From positions 62,001-126,000 of the forward strand of contig NZ_FPBH01000025.1 in NCBI RefSeq assembly GCF_900116445.1: 64,000 nt of DNA, in the 5' to 3' direction. A program made the position numbers and the translations under genes. The notes under the pieces are model-generated. The model was not told the DNA's origin. It searched no databases and was given only the letters and a program-made list of their open reading frames with translations. Each line of letters opens with the position of its first letter. Position 1 is the stretch's first letter. Positions 34,747 to 43,017 of this stretch are shown here, piece by piece. This DNA is from Paraburkholderia aspalathi (GTDB taxonomy: Bacteria > Pseudomonadota > Gammaproteobacteria > Burkholderiales > Burkholderiaceae).

Positions 34747-36297
34747 TCAGCCGGCGGGAGCGGCCACAATCGGCAGCGTGAAGCTGCATTGAAGCCCGCC
34801 CTGCCGCGCCGGTTTGGCCCAGATTTCGCCGCCATGCCGCGTGACGATGTTTTTGCACAGCGACAAACCGATGCCGTTGCCGCCCGCCTTCGACGAAGAA
34901 AACCCGTCGAACAGGCGGCCGTGCGCTTCAGCAGGCACGCCCGGGCCGTTGTCGATGACCTGTACGAGCGCGTATTTTCCGCGCAGGCTGGTGACGAGGC
35001 GCAATTCACCGCGCCGCGCAGCGGCATTCAGGCATTCAGTCAGCGCCTCGATCGCGTTGAAGGCCAGATTCAGCACCACCTGGCCAATCAGCACGCGCTC
35101 GCAATACACCGGCAAGACTTCCGGTGCCTGCTCGATCGTGACCGCAACGCCTGCGTCTCCCGCGCGCAATTCGATGAAGTATGCGACGTCCGCGACGACG
35201 TCTCGCAAGTCCGCCTGGGTCTCGCTCGGCTCCCGCTTGACAATGTAATCGCGCACGCTCTTGATGATCACCGCCGCGTGCTCGGCCTGGCGATCAGCGC
35301 TGCGCAGGCCCCACAATGCATCGTCGATGGGACCGGGTTGGCCGAGCCGCAGAATCGCGCCCTCGATGAAATTGCGCACCGCGGCGAGCGGCTGACTCAA
35401 CTCGTGCGCGATGGCGGTCGCCATTTCGCCCATCGCGTTGTAGCGCCCCGCGTATTCCAGCAGCCGTGCCTCGTTACGGCGCGCCTCTTCGATAGCCACT
35501 TCGTCCGTGATGTCGCGAAAGTGCAGGAGGCGGCCGTTGAGGTCGTCTTCGATCTCGATTCGTCGGCAGGTGATGCGCAACCAGCCCGGCGTGCCGTCGC
35601 GGCGCGCGATGCGATAACGCTGCGGTGGCGAAGGCTGGATGCGCGGTGCGGTGGCGAGCTGTTCGAGCAGCCGGTCGCGATCCGGCTCGCTGCAATAGTC
35701 GAGCACGTCGCCCATCGGCGCGCCCTCTTCCAGACCCAGCACACGCCGTCCGGATTCGCTGACGAACTCCACTTCGCCCGCGGGCGTCAGTACGGCCACG
35801 CCCTCACCCAGATCCTGCATGAACTCGCGCAGCCGCGACTCATAGCGCCGCAGCGTTTGCTTGAGCGTGTCCTCGACGCTGATGTCGCGAAACTGCACCA
35901 TCACCACCGCACGCTCCTGCAAAGGCACGTAGGTTGCAATGGCTTCGGACAGCATGTCGGCGCCCGTGCGCGAACGGTAACACCACTCGTAGACCTGCGG
36001 ACCTTCCGTGATCGCACGGTCCATGGCCCCGACGCCGATCTCGCGCCGATACTTCGGTACCGGCCGGGTCATGTCTTTCGCCTTGAGCGGCAGCATTTCC
36101 TCAAGCGTGAAACCGAGCGCCTCGCAAGCTGCCCGATTGGCCCACACGATCGCCTTCGTTTCGGCGTCGTGCAGCAGCACGCACAGCGTCAGCGCGTCGA
36201 GCAGGCGGTGGAAATCTTCTTCGGCGGGGAAATTCATCGGGCGAGGCTGCACAAAAGTTCGATCGCGTACGTGGAGGAACATAACACCAGTCGGCAT
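34747..36297 (-). CDS. PAS-domain sensor histidine kinase, probable iac sensor
   Basis: A 516-residue soluble histidine kinase. Two PAS domains (residues ~25-145 and ~150-275) are followed by the H-box MGEMATAIAHELSQPLAAVRNF and an ATPase domain with VLNLAFNAIEAL, DNGPGVPAE and GNGIGLSLCKNI. No membrane helices, as in FixL- and TodS-like sensors. Its probable partner is the FixJ-type regulator at 40513-41175: the pair flanks iacABIHE, and I infer they sense indole-3-acetate or a metabolite. Alternative starts at 36282 and 36237 exist; none has a strong ribosome site. Confidence 0.87.
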   Translation of the reverse strand: MPTGVMFLHVRDRTFVQPRPMNFPAEEDFHRLLDALTLCVLLHDAETKAIVWANRAACEALGFTLEEMLPLKAKDMTRPVPKYRREIGVGAMDRAITEGPQVYEWCYRSRTGADMLSEAIATYVPLQERAVVMVQFRDISVEDTLKQTLRRYESRLREFMQDLGEGVAVLTPAGEVEFVSESGRRVLGLEEGAPMGDVLDYCSEPDRDRLLEQLATAPRIQPSPPQRYRIARRDGTPGWLRITCRRIEIEDDLNGRLLHFRDITDEVAIEEARRNEARLLEYAGRYNAMGEMATAIAHELSQPLAAVRNFIEGAILRLGQPGPIDDALWGLRSADRQAEHAAVIIKSVRDYIVKREPSETQADLRDVVADVAYFIELRAGDAGVAVTIEQAPEVLPVYCERVLIGQVVLNLAFNAIEALTECLNAAARRGELRLVTSLRGKYALVQVIDNGPGVPAEAHGRLFDGFSSSKAGGNGIGLSLCKNIVTRHGGEIWAKPARQGGLQCSFTLPIVAAPAG

Positions 36298-36317
36298 GAT
36301 TCGCGTCTGAAGATTTC

Positions 36318-36345
36318 TTTAGATACCCCCGGCGCCGTACCTAAA
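36318..36345. promoter_or_regulatory. Near-perfect dyad upstream of iacA, candidate response-regulator site
   Basis: TTTAGATAC (36318-36326), a ten-base GC-rich spacer, and GTACCTAAA (36337-36345) form an inverted repeat matching at eight of nine positions. It lies in the divergent promoter region between the histidine kinase gene and iacA. FixJ/TodT-type regulators bind such dyads. Function is inferred. Confidence 0.5.
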
Positions 36346-36489
36346 AACACGTCTTGCGTCCCAATTGAAGCGTTCTTTTTGCATTTCTAGACTGGCTTCA
36401 CCCTGCACGCGCCGTCGTCGGCGTCTTTGCCCGTGACCGAAACGTGCCTCGTGTTCCAGCCGATAACGAATCAAGGAGATGCCCCCGCC

Positions 36490-37671
36490 ATGTCAGACAC
36501 CGCCATCGACACTGTTGCCGCCGTCGCAGAAGCCAGCCGCGATGCAGCGCGCTTGCCGCTCGCCGACGTCATCGTCGAAATCGCCGCACGGCGCGAAGAG
36601 TTCGATCGCCTCTCGCATGTGCCGCGCGATGTCATCGCCAAACTCAAACGCGCGGGTGTGTATCGCGCGGCAACGCCTAAGCGTTTTGGCGGCGATGCGC
36701 TCGCGCCTACCGCGTTTCTTGACATGATCGAACGTATCGCGGTAGCGGACGGCTCAGCCGCCTGGGTCGCGAGCTTCGGCTCGGCGAACGTGTATCTCGC
36801 GGCCTTGCCGCTGGCCACTCAGGCGCAGATCTACGCCGACGGTCCCGATCAGGTGTTCGCAGGCGGTCTCTTCCCGGTACAAGCCGCTCAGCCCGCCGAC
36901 GGCGGCTGGCGTGTGAACGGTACGTGGAAATTCGCGAGCGGCTGCAAGGGCGCGGATTGGCTTGGCGTGGGGATTGGCGCGGCCGGCCCAAGCGCTGGCG
37001 TGCCCGGCAAACCGCGCACCGCCGTGTTCCGTCCGCATCAGGTCGAGATCGTCGAGAACTGGGATGTGGTCGGCATGCAAGGCACCGGCAGTCACGACCT
37101 GCGCGTCACCGATCAGTTCGTCACTGACGACTGGACCTTCGTGCGCGGCGGCGAACCGTGCGTGGACGAACCGCTGTATCGCTATCCGACCATCGCCTAC
37201 GCCGCGCAGGTGCTGGCCGTAGTCAATCTCGGCCTCGCACGTGCAGCGCTCGATGTTGCCAACCAGATGGCCGGCGGCCGCAAGACGACAACCGGCGCGC
37301 CACAACTCGCCGACCGCGCGTACTACCGGATCGAACTGGCGAAAGCCGAAGCCCAATTGCGTTCGGCCCGCGCATTCTTCTACGACACCACTGACGACGT
37401 CTGGCAATCGATCCTCGCCGGCAACCCCGTTACACCCGAGCAGACCAGCCTGCTGCGGCTCGCCGCGACGCAGATCGCCCGCGAAGGCGCCGACGTCGTG
37501 CAGCGCGCCTACCGGCTCGGTGGCACGATGGCGATCTATCGCTCGCATCCGCTGCAGCGCCTGGTGCGCGACGCAATGGTGGTCACCCAGCATGCGTTCC
37601 TCGGCGAGGGCAACTTCGACGGCGCCGGTGCGGTGTTCGTCGGCGTGCCGCCGATTCCGGGCTACCTGTAA
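36490..37671 (+). CDS. iacA: Flavin-dependent indole-3-acetate monooxygenase (acyl-CoA dehydrogenase fold)
   Basis: A 393-residue group D flavin monooxygenase with the acyl-CoA dehydrogenase fold, like HsaA and DszC. Residues TPKRFGGDALAPTAFLDMIERIA and DGSAAWVASFGSANVYLAAL are typical, and there is no CoA chemistry context. IacA starts indole-3-acetate breakdown by hydroxylating the indole ring with reduced flavin supplied by IacG (41444-41992). The ATG at 36490 is preceded by AAGGAGAT. First gene of the iacABIHE run. Cytoplasmic. Confidence 0.88.
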   Translation: MSDTAIDTVAAVAEASRDAARLPLADVIVEIAARREEFDRLSHVPRDVIAKLKRAGVYRAATPKRFGGDALAPTAFLDMIERIAVADGSAAWVASFGSANVYLAALPLATQAQIYADGPDQVFAGGLFPVQAAQPADGGWRVNGTWKFASGCKGADWLGVGIGAAGPSAGVPGKPRTAVFRPHQVEIVENWDVVGMQGTGSHDLRVTDQFVTDDWTFVRGGEPCVDEPLYRYPTIAYAAQVLAVVNLGLARAALDVANQMAGGRKTTTGAPQLADRAYYRIELAKAEAQLRSARAFFYDTTDDVWQSILAGNPVTPEQTSLLRLAATQIAREGADVVQRAYRLGGTMAIYRSHPLQRLVRDAMVVTQHAFLGEGNFDGAGAVFVGVPPIPGYL

Positions 37672-37719
37672 GCCATTTTCTGATTTTGCTGTTCAAACGA
37701 TTTCATGGAGAACCACACA

Positions 37720-38097
37720 ATGTCCGATAACCCGAACCTGCCCTTGCGCGTTCTGTTCTGCTGCGGCGTGACGCAGAATTTCTTCGACTTGCCGCGCGAG
37801 AAAATCGGCGAAGTCTGGCAGGCTTACGGCAAGATGCTGGCTGCCGTCGAATCGATGGACGGCGTTAGCGTGCTCGGCATCATGGACGACGACCGCCTGA
37901 CTGTCGGCAATGCCGACAACTCGCCGTGGACCTTCTACATCATGGCCGACGTGCGCGACTTCGATACCGCCGTGGCGGTGTGCAATCTGTACCGCACCAC
38001 GCCGGTCGGCGAATACAACCTGTGGCGCTACGGCAAGATCGAAGCACGCGTTGGCCGCGCGCTGCAAGTGCCGCCGCAACACGCCAACGCGGCTTGA
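37720..38097 (+). CDS. iacB: IacB-like small protein of unknown activity
   Basis: A 125-residue cytoplasmic protein with no recognised catalytic motif. Visible features are VLFCCGVTQNFFDLPREKIGEVW near the start and a pattern of alternating beta strands and helices resembling a small ferredoxin-like or muconolactone-isomerase-like fold. It is named from its place between iacA and iacI. Its role in the pathway is not settled as far as I know. The ATG at 37720 was chosen because GGAG lies nine bases before it; an earlier ATG at 37705 overlaps that ribosome site. Confidence 0.8.
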   Translation: MSDNPNLPLRVLFCCGVTQNFFDLPREKIGEVWQAYGKMLAAVESMDGVSVLGIMDDDRLTVGNADNSPWTFYIMADVRDFDTAVAVCNLYRTTPVGEYNLWRYGKIEARVGRALQVPPQHANAA

Positions 38098-38117
38098 ACG
38101 CGCGGGAGCATGATGCG

Positions 38118-38633
38118 ATGAACGAGAACCCGGATACGCTTGTCAGGTTGACCGAACGGCTTGCCGCGCTCGAAGCCGAATCCGCCGTGCGCCGCACGAT
38201 GGCGCGCTATATGGCGCTCTGCGACGTGCCCTCGGGTGCGCTCGAGGGCGAGACGCTCGCGGCCCTCTTCGCTGCCGACGCGATCTGGGAAGGCATCGGC
38301 CCGCAGTACGCGAGCAAGTTCGGCCACCTCACCGGTCACGCGGAAATTCTCGCGATGCTCACTCGCTACTTACCGCCGTCACCGCATTTCTCGGTCAATG
38401 TGCATTTCCTCACGTCGGAAACTATCGAGGTTCAAGGCGCAAGCGCGAAGGGCCGTTGGATCATGCTGCAAGCGTCCGGCTATGTCGACGCGCAAGCTGA
38501 GTTGATCTCGGCGCGCCTCGACGTGGATTTCGTACCCGCCGACAATGGCCACGATTGGCTCATCACGCACTTTCGCACCGAACGCCTTTTCGATGCGCCC
38601 TGGCAAGTCAACGCAAGGAAACCGAACCCATGA
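38118..38633 (+). CDS. iacI: IacI-like NTF2/SnoaL-fold protein
   Basis: A 171-residue protein of the SnoaL_4 type (AVRRTMARYMALCDVPSG and LAALFAADAIWEGIGPQYA), the same fold as dioxygenase small subunits but longer and in a different position. In iac clusters this gene accompanies iacH and iacE; its reaction is unclear. It begins 20 bases after iacB with GGGAG before the ATG, and its stop overlaps the iacH start (ATGA). Cytoplasmic. Confidence 0.82.
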   Translation: MNENPDTLVRLTERLAALEAESAVRRTMARYMALCDVPSGALEGETLAALFAADAIWEGIGPQYASKFGHLTGHAEILAMLTRYLPPSPHFSVNVHFLTSETIEVQGASAKGRWIMLQASGYVDAQAELISARLDVDFVPADNGHDWLITHFRTERLFDAPWQVNARKPNP

Positions 38634-39751
38634 ATGAGTTTATCCAGACTTTGTCGTTAGGCGGCACAGGCCCCAGCATCGCCATCAAGGACACGATCGA
38701 TATCGCCGGCTATGCGACCACGGCGGCGAGCCGCGCATTGGCCGACGCACCGCCCGCGCAGCAGCACGCGGAAGTCGTGGAGCGCTTGCTCGATGCCGGC
38801 TGGCACATCGTCGGCAAGGCGAATATGCACGAGCTCGCGTTCGGCATGACGGGTATCAACGATTACACCGGCACACCGCAAAATCCCCAGGACGCCTCGC
38901 GCATTCCTGGCGGCTCGTCGAGTGGATCGGCGGCGGCCGTTGGTTTGAAGCTTGCGGATGCCGCGCTTGGCACGGACACCGGTGGTTCGATTCGCGGCCC
39001 CGCCGCGTGTTGCGGCGTAATCGGTTTGAAGCCGACTTTTGGACGCGTCTCGCGGCGCGGCGTCGCACCGCGTGAATCGACGCTCGATTGCGTCGGGCCG
39101 TTCGCGCGCGAGATGCAGATGATCGTCGCCGCGATGCAGGCGATCACCGCCGACTTCGACACGCAGGCGGCCCAAGTTTCAGGAAGCGGCGCGTGGAACG
39201 TCGGTATCGTGCAGGTCGACGCAGCGCCGGAAATCCTTAAAGCCGTCACGCGCGCCGCGGACCAGGCCGATTGCACCGCTCGCACGCTGGAACTTGCAGG
39301 GCTTGCCGCCGCCTTCGCAGCGGGCCTCGCGATTATCAACGTAGAAACTTTTCATGCGTTCGGCCATCTCGTGGCAAGTGGCAAGCTCGGCGCCGATCTC
39401 GACGCACGGCTGCGCGCCGCTGCGAATACAACCGCGGCGCAATGCGAGGCGGCAGAGTCGGTGCGTCGACAATTCACAGCCGCTGTCGATCACGCGCTCG
39501 AAAGCGTCGATGTGTTGATTCTGCCCACACTTCCCGCGCTGCCGATCACGCTCGACGAGGCACGCGGCGGCACTCCGGTCATCGCCATGTCGTCGTTGAT
39601 CCGACCGTTCAATCTGAGCGGCCATCCGGCACTGAGCTTGCCCTTGCCTATCGATGGCTCTCCGCTTAAGGCAGGCTTGCAGATCATCGGACGCAAGGGG
39701 GCGGATGAACAGGTGTGCGCGATTGCGGCGCGATTTGAAGCCGCGATTTGA
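38630..39751 (+). CDS. iacH: Amidase-signature family hydrolase
   Basis: A 373-residue amidase-signature enzyme. The catalytic lysine is Lys20 in IAIKDTID, the signature GGSSSGSAAAVG near residue 100 holds the cis-serine, and the nucleophile is in DTGGSIRGPA. It is shorter than typical amidases (~450-500). In the iac pathway it is proposed to cleave an amide bond in an opened or oxidised indole product. It overlaps iacI by four bases and is followed by iacE after 28 bases. Cytoplasmic. Confidence 0.87.
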   Translation: MNEFIQTLSLGGTGPSIAIKDTIDIAGYATTAASRALADAPPAQQHAEVVERLLDAGWHIVGKANMHELAFGMTGINDYTGTPQNPQDASRIPGGSSSGSAAAVGLKLADAALGTDTGGSIRGPAACCGVIGLKPTFGRVSRRGVAPRESTLDCVGPFAREMQMIVAAMQAITADFDTQAAQVSGSGAWNVGIVQVDAAPEILKAVTRAADQADCTARTLELAGLAAAFAAGLAIINVETFHAFGHLVASGKLGADLDARLRAAANTTAAQCEAAESVRRQFTAAVDHALESVDVLILPTLPALPITLDEARGGTPVIAMSSLIRPFNLSGHPALSLPLPIDGSPLKAGLQIIGRKGADEQVCAIAARFEAAI

Positions 39752-39779
39752 AGCCGCACCTCTCACGGAGTAAAAAGCA

Positions 39780-40523
39780 ATGCAGAAAAGAGTCGTACTC
39801 GTCACCGGCGCCGCGCGTGGTCTTGGCGCCGCGATTGCCACACGCTTTCATGCAGCGGGTTATGCGGTCGCCATCGGCGACATTGCGTTCGATGCCGCAC
39901 AGGCCCTCGCCCGCGATCTGAGCGCGGACGGCTCGAGCGCCTTAGCACTGAATCTCGACGTCACCTCGAAGAGCGCATTCGAATCCGCACGCGATGCGAT
40001 CCTGCAACGCTGGGGCCGCATCGACGCGTTGATCAACAACGCGGGCGCATCCAAAGTCGTATCCGTGATGGAGATCACCGCCGAGCAGTTCGATCAGGTG
40101 ATCAACGTAAACCTGCGCAGCGTGCTGTTCGGCTGTCAGGTGTTCGGCCAGCATTTCGCCGACGTCGGCGCAGGCCGCATCGTCAATATCGCCTCGCTGG
40201 CGGGACAAAACGGCGGATCGGCCACCGGCGCGCACTATGCGGCAGCAAAAGGCGGTGTCATTACATTGACCAAGGTGTTCGCACGTGACCTCGGCGCAGC
40301 GGGCGTGACCGTCAATGCGATTTCGCCTGGGCCGATGGATCTGCCGATCGTGCACGAGAGCGTCGCGGCCGACAAACTGAAGGCGGTGATCGCCAACATT
40401 CCGGCGGGACGTCTGGGCTCAGCGGACTATGTCGCCGACGTCGCGGTCATGCTGGCTGCTGAGAACGCTTACTTTGCAAACGGCGCATGCTGGGATGTGA
40501 ACGGCGGCCTGTTCATGCGTTAG
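39780..40523 (+). CDS. iacE: Short-chain dehydrogenase IacE
   Basis: A 247-residue SDR with cofactor loop TGAARGLGAAIA, NNAG and catalytic HYAAAKGG. In the iac route it acts on a hydroxylated indole-acetate intermediate. It is the last gene of the iacABIHE run. Its 3' end overlaps the convergent response-regulator gene by 11 bases. Function is assigned from cluster position; the sequence alone says only SDR. Confidence 0.86.
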   Translation: MQKRVVLVTGAARGLGAAIATRFHAAGYAVAIGDIAFDAAQALARDLSADGSSALALNLDVTSKSAFESARDAILQRWGRIDALINNAGASKVVSVMEITAEQFDQVINVNLRSVLFGCQVFGQHFADVGAGRIVNIASLAGQNGGSATGAHYAAAKGGVITLTKVFARDLGAAGVTVNAISPGPMDLPIVHESVAADKLKAVIANIPAGRLGSADYVADVAVMLAAENAYFANGACWDVNGGLFMR

Positions 40524-41175
40524 TGCCCGACGCGGCCGCCTCCTGATCCCACACCGCCATGACGTCACGCACCAGCATCGCGATAGACGCCGCGCCAAGT
40601 TTGTCTTTGATGCTTGCGCGATGCACGTCGACGGTCTTCACACTGATGGACAGATCGGAGGCGATACGCTTGCTGCCCTTACCGTCGATCACGCCCCGCA
40701 GCACTTCTTTCTCGCGTGCCGTGAGCGACGCCAGGCGCTTGCGTAACTCGCGCTGCTTCTGATCGGCAGCATGACGTTGCGACGCGAGTTTCAACGCACG
40801 CTGCACGCGATCGAGCATCTGCTGCGAGTTATACGGCTTCTCGACGAAGTCAATTGCGCCATTCTGCAAAGCCCGCACCGACATCGGAATGTCGCCATGA
40901 CCGCTGACGAAAATGATCGGCAGCGTCGCACCTCGACGGTTCAACTCCGCTTGCACGTCGAAGCCGCTTTGCTCCGGCATGCGCACATCGAGCACGAGGC
41001 ACGCGGGCACGTTCGGATCAAACGCGCTCAGAAATTCACTAGCGTTAGCAAAGCCTGCCGACTTCACGCCGACCGACTCGAGCAGCCATGCGAGCGAGGT
41101 ACGCATGCCGTTGTCGTCGTCGACGATATAGACGATCGGTGCGAGGGACGGAGCGGACTGAGGCTGCTGGGACAT
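40513..41175 (-). CDS. FixJ/NarL-type response regulator, probable iac regulator
   Basis: A 220-residue response regulator. The receiver domain (residues ~15-130) has VDDD and the phospho-acceptor Asp in LVLDVRMPEQSGFD, plus the FVEKPY switch motif. The C-terminal LuxR-type helix-turn-helix is LTAREKEVLRGVIDG with KTVDVHRASI. It fits as partner of the PAS kinase at 34747-36297, with the iac genes between them; I recall IacR1 as the name of such a regulator in Paraburkholderia. Binding to the 36318-36345 dyad is a prediction. Confidence 0.86.
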   Translation of the reverse strand: MSQQPQSAPSLAPIVYIVDDDNGMRTSLAWLLESVGVKSAGFANASEFLSAFDPNVPACLVLDVRMPEQSGFDVQAELNRRGATLPIIFVSGHGDIPMSVRALQNGAIDFVEKPYNSQQMLDRVQRALKLASQRHAADQKQRELRKRLASLTAREKEVLRGVIDGKGSKRIASDLSISVKTVDVHRASIKDKLGAASIAMLVRDVMAVWDQEAAASGTNA

Positions 41176-41443
41176 GGCGTCTGTGGAACGGTTCGGGATG
41201 GGTGCGATTCGCAGCGTCTTGCGGGTTCATGATAACCAGTGGAAAAAGCGCTGCAAAGCGATAATTACCCTGTGGCGGCGATAAAAATCGCTCATACGCT
41301 GCACCATGCAGACAGGCATTGGGGAAACCTTTAGACGGACTGGGAAAGAGGCCTCTACGCGCACCGCTCGCGCTGATTTTTTTCCGCGCGTGGATTGATT
41401 ACGCTTGAATCCAGATCCCTACCGCGCCCCAGGAACCCAGAAC

Positions 41444-41992
41444 ATGACACCGACCTCGCAAGTAACGCAAACGACTCCCGCCGCCGATCCTGACCTGGCA
41501 GCCAGGCAGCAATTCCGTCAGGCCATGGCGCATCTGTCCGCGGCCGTGAACGTCATCACGACTGCTGGTCCGCATGGACGCTGCGGCGTCACCGCGAGCG
41601 CCGTGTGCTCGGTGACCGATACGCCGCCCACGCTGCTCGTTTGCCTGAACCGCTCGAGCGCGATGCACGCCACCTTCGAACGCAACCGGCATGTCTGCAT
41701 CAACGTACTGCCTGGCGAGCATGAACTGCTCGCGCGTCACTTCGCCGGCATGACGCAGGTGCCGATGGAGGAACGCTTTGGCTGGCCGATCTGGGACGAC
41801 GGCACGCACGGCGTGCCGGTTTTGCGCGACGCACTCGCGAGTCTGCAGGGCGAGATCGTCGATCTGAAGGAAGTGGGTTCGCACTCGGTCATGTTTGTCA
41901 AAACCACCTGCATCAGCGTGCGCACGGATGGCGATGGCTTGATCTATTTCGATCGCAATTTCCACCGCATCAAGCGCTCGGCGTCGCATTGA
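41444..41992 (+). CDS. iacG: Flavin reductase (IacG)
   Basis: A 182-residue flavin reductase-like enzyme (FMN-binding split barrel) with FRQAMAHLSAAVNVITT, GRCGVTASAVCSVTD and SHSVMFVKTTC. It would use NADH to make reduced FAD or FMN for IacA. The ATG at 41444 follows AGGAACCCAG; an upstream TTG at 41405 lacks such a site. It is divergent from the response-regulator gene, so probably controlled with the rest of the iac regulon. Cytoplasmic. Confidence 0.87.
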   Translation: MTPTSQVTQTTPAADPDLAARQQFRQAMAHLSAAVNVITTAGPHGRCGVTASAVCSVTDTPPTLLVCLNRSSAMHATFERNRHVCINVLPGEHELLARHFAGMTQVPMEERFGWPIWDDGTHGVPVLRDALASLQGEIVDLKEVGSHSVMFVKTTCISVRTDGDGLIYFDRNFHRIKRSASH

Positions 41993-42114
41993 GGTGCGAC
42001 GGGAACGATTGAAACCAGCCGCGGCGCGTGGCCTGCTTAAATTACGCCCGCGCTATCGGTATCGAACTGAAACTGCGGCGCCGCCGCGACGGCTTCAACG
42101 AAACAGTCGCTCAG

Positions 42115-43015
42115 ATTAAGGGAATGGGCCGTTGGCGCTGGGTGTGGGTTGTCTCGATGTCGCCAATCCGAATACTTTGTTCTTTGGCAGCACGGGTGGT
42201 CCTGCGGCACAAGTTCTGAATTCCTCTTTTGCCTGCGTGGCGCTCATTGTCAGTGTTCTTAGGGCTTTGGCCTTTCCTTGATCTGGCTTTGGTGCCTTTC
42301 CTTGCATTGTTAGTGGTCTATTAGTGTTGCCCCTGTGCGGGGCGGCACCTACTTCTCTTTGCCGGCTGCAAAGAGAAGTAGGCAAGAGAAAGCAGCTTAA
42401 ACCGCTAATTCTAAGTGGGGCCCGTGGTCTGCCATGGGTAGTGGTGCATCTGGAATCCGTGTTCTCGCACATTCCGCGTTAGTGACAAGGGGCTCATCAG
42501 CTCCCACTCCGCACTGCGTGCGTCGCGGACGGGTCTGCATGGGAAACCACAGGCTTCGGTTCAAGTCTGCAGGGAGCCGTCGGCTTCGCCTCGGCGACGC
42601 GCTCCTGCATTCGCCCGAGAACCCCCGACGTCGGTGCCCCTCAATCACGGTCACAGTTGCGGCGGTGCAAGGGCGAGCCACGGCCCGGTGGCGAGGCGTA
42701 GACGTTAAAACGTAGCGGGTGGTTTTATGAACTGCTCTTCGGCGCGCGCAGCGCCGCCGGAAGTATGACGCCCTTGTCACTGGCGTATGCAGGGGCACGA
42801 ACCCAGATTCCAGATGCACCACTACCCGCAGCAGACCACGGTGCCCACTTAGCATTAGCGGTTTGAGCTGCTTTCTCTTGCCTACTTCTCTTTGCAGCCG
42901 GCAAAGAGAAGTAGGTGCCGCCCCGCACAGGGGCAACGCTAATAGACCACTAACAAAACAAGGAAAGGCCAAAGCCCCAAGAACACTGACAAAAGCGCCG
43001 AGCAGGCACAAAAAC
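42115..43015. repeat. Intergenic element made of two inverted repeat copies
   Basis: Left arm (~42241-42505) and right arm (~42750-43005, inverted) match over about 250 bases with scattered mismatches and one ~25-base insertion in the left arm. Each arm holds a smaller hairpin built on CTACTTCTCTTTGC and GCAAAGAGAAGTAG. The flanks and centre carry short open frames of a kind I recognise as spurious repeat-derived proteins in Paraburkholderia genomes. No transposase is present. It sits between iacG and the end of the hydrogenase operon. I interpret it as a dispersed non-coding repeat; terminal duplication was not established. Confidence 0.8.
42359..42395. repeat. Internal hairpin of the left repeat arm
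   Basis: CTACTTCTCTTTGC near 42349-42362 pairs with GCAAAGAGAAGTAG near 42369-42382, giving a 14-base-pair stem around a short CGGCT loop. The same hairpin recurs in the right arm near 42882-42915. Coordinates are approximate to a few bases. Confidence 0.6.
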
Positions 43016-43017
43016 CC

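Noticed and set aside
34732..36390. 552-codon plus-strand frame opposite the PAS histidine kinase
   Set aside because: No family resemblance, Arg-rich; the minus-strand kinase has all conserved motifs.
42028..42219. 63-codon frame after iacG
   Set aside because: It runs into the repeat element, lacks a ribosome site and resembles no family.
42434..42715. 93-codon frame inside the inverted-repeat element
   Set aside because: It is repeat sequence of a kind often annotated as hypothetical protein in Paraburkholderia, with no ribosome site and Arg-rich, unlikely composition.
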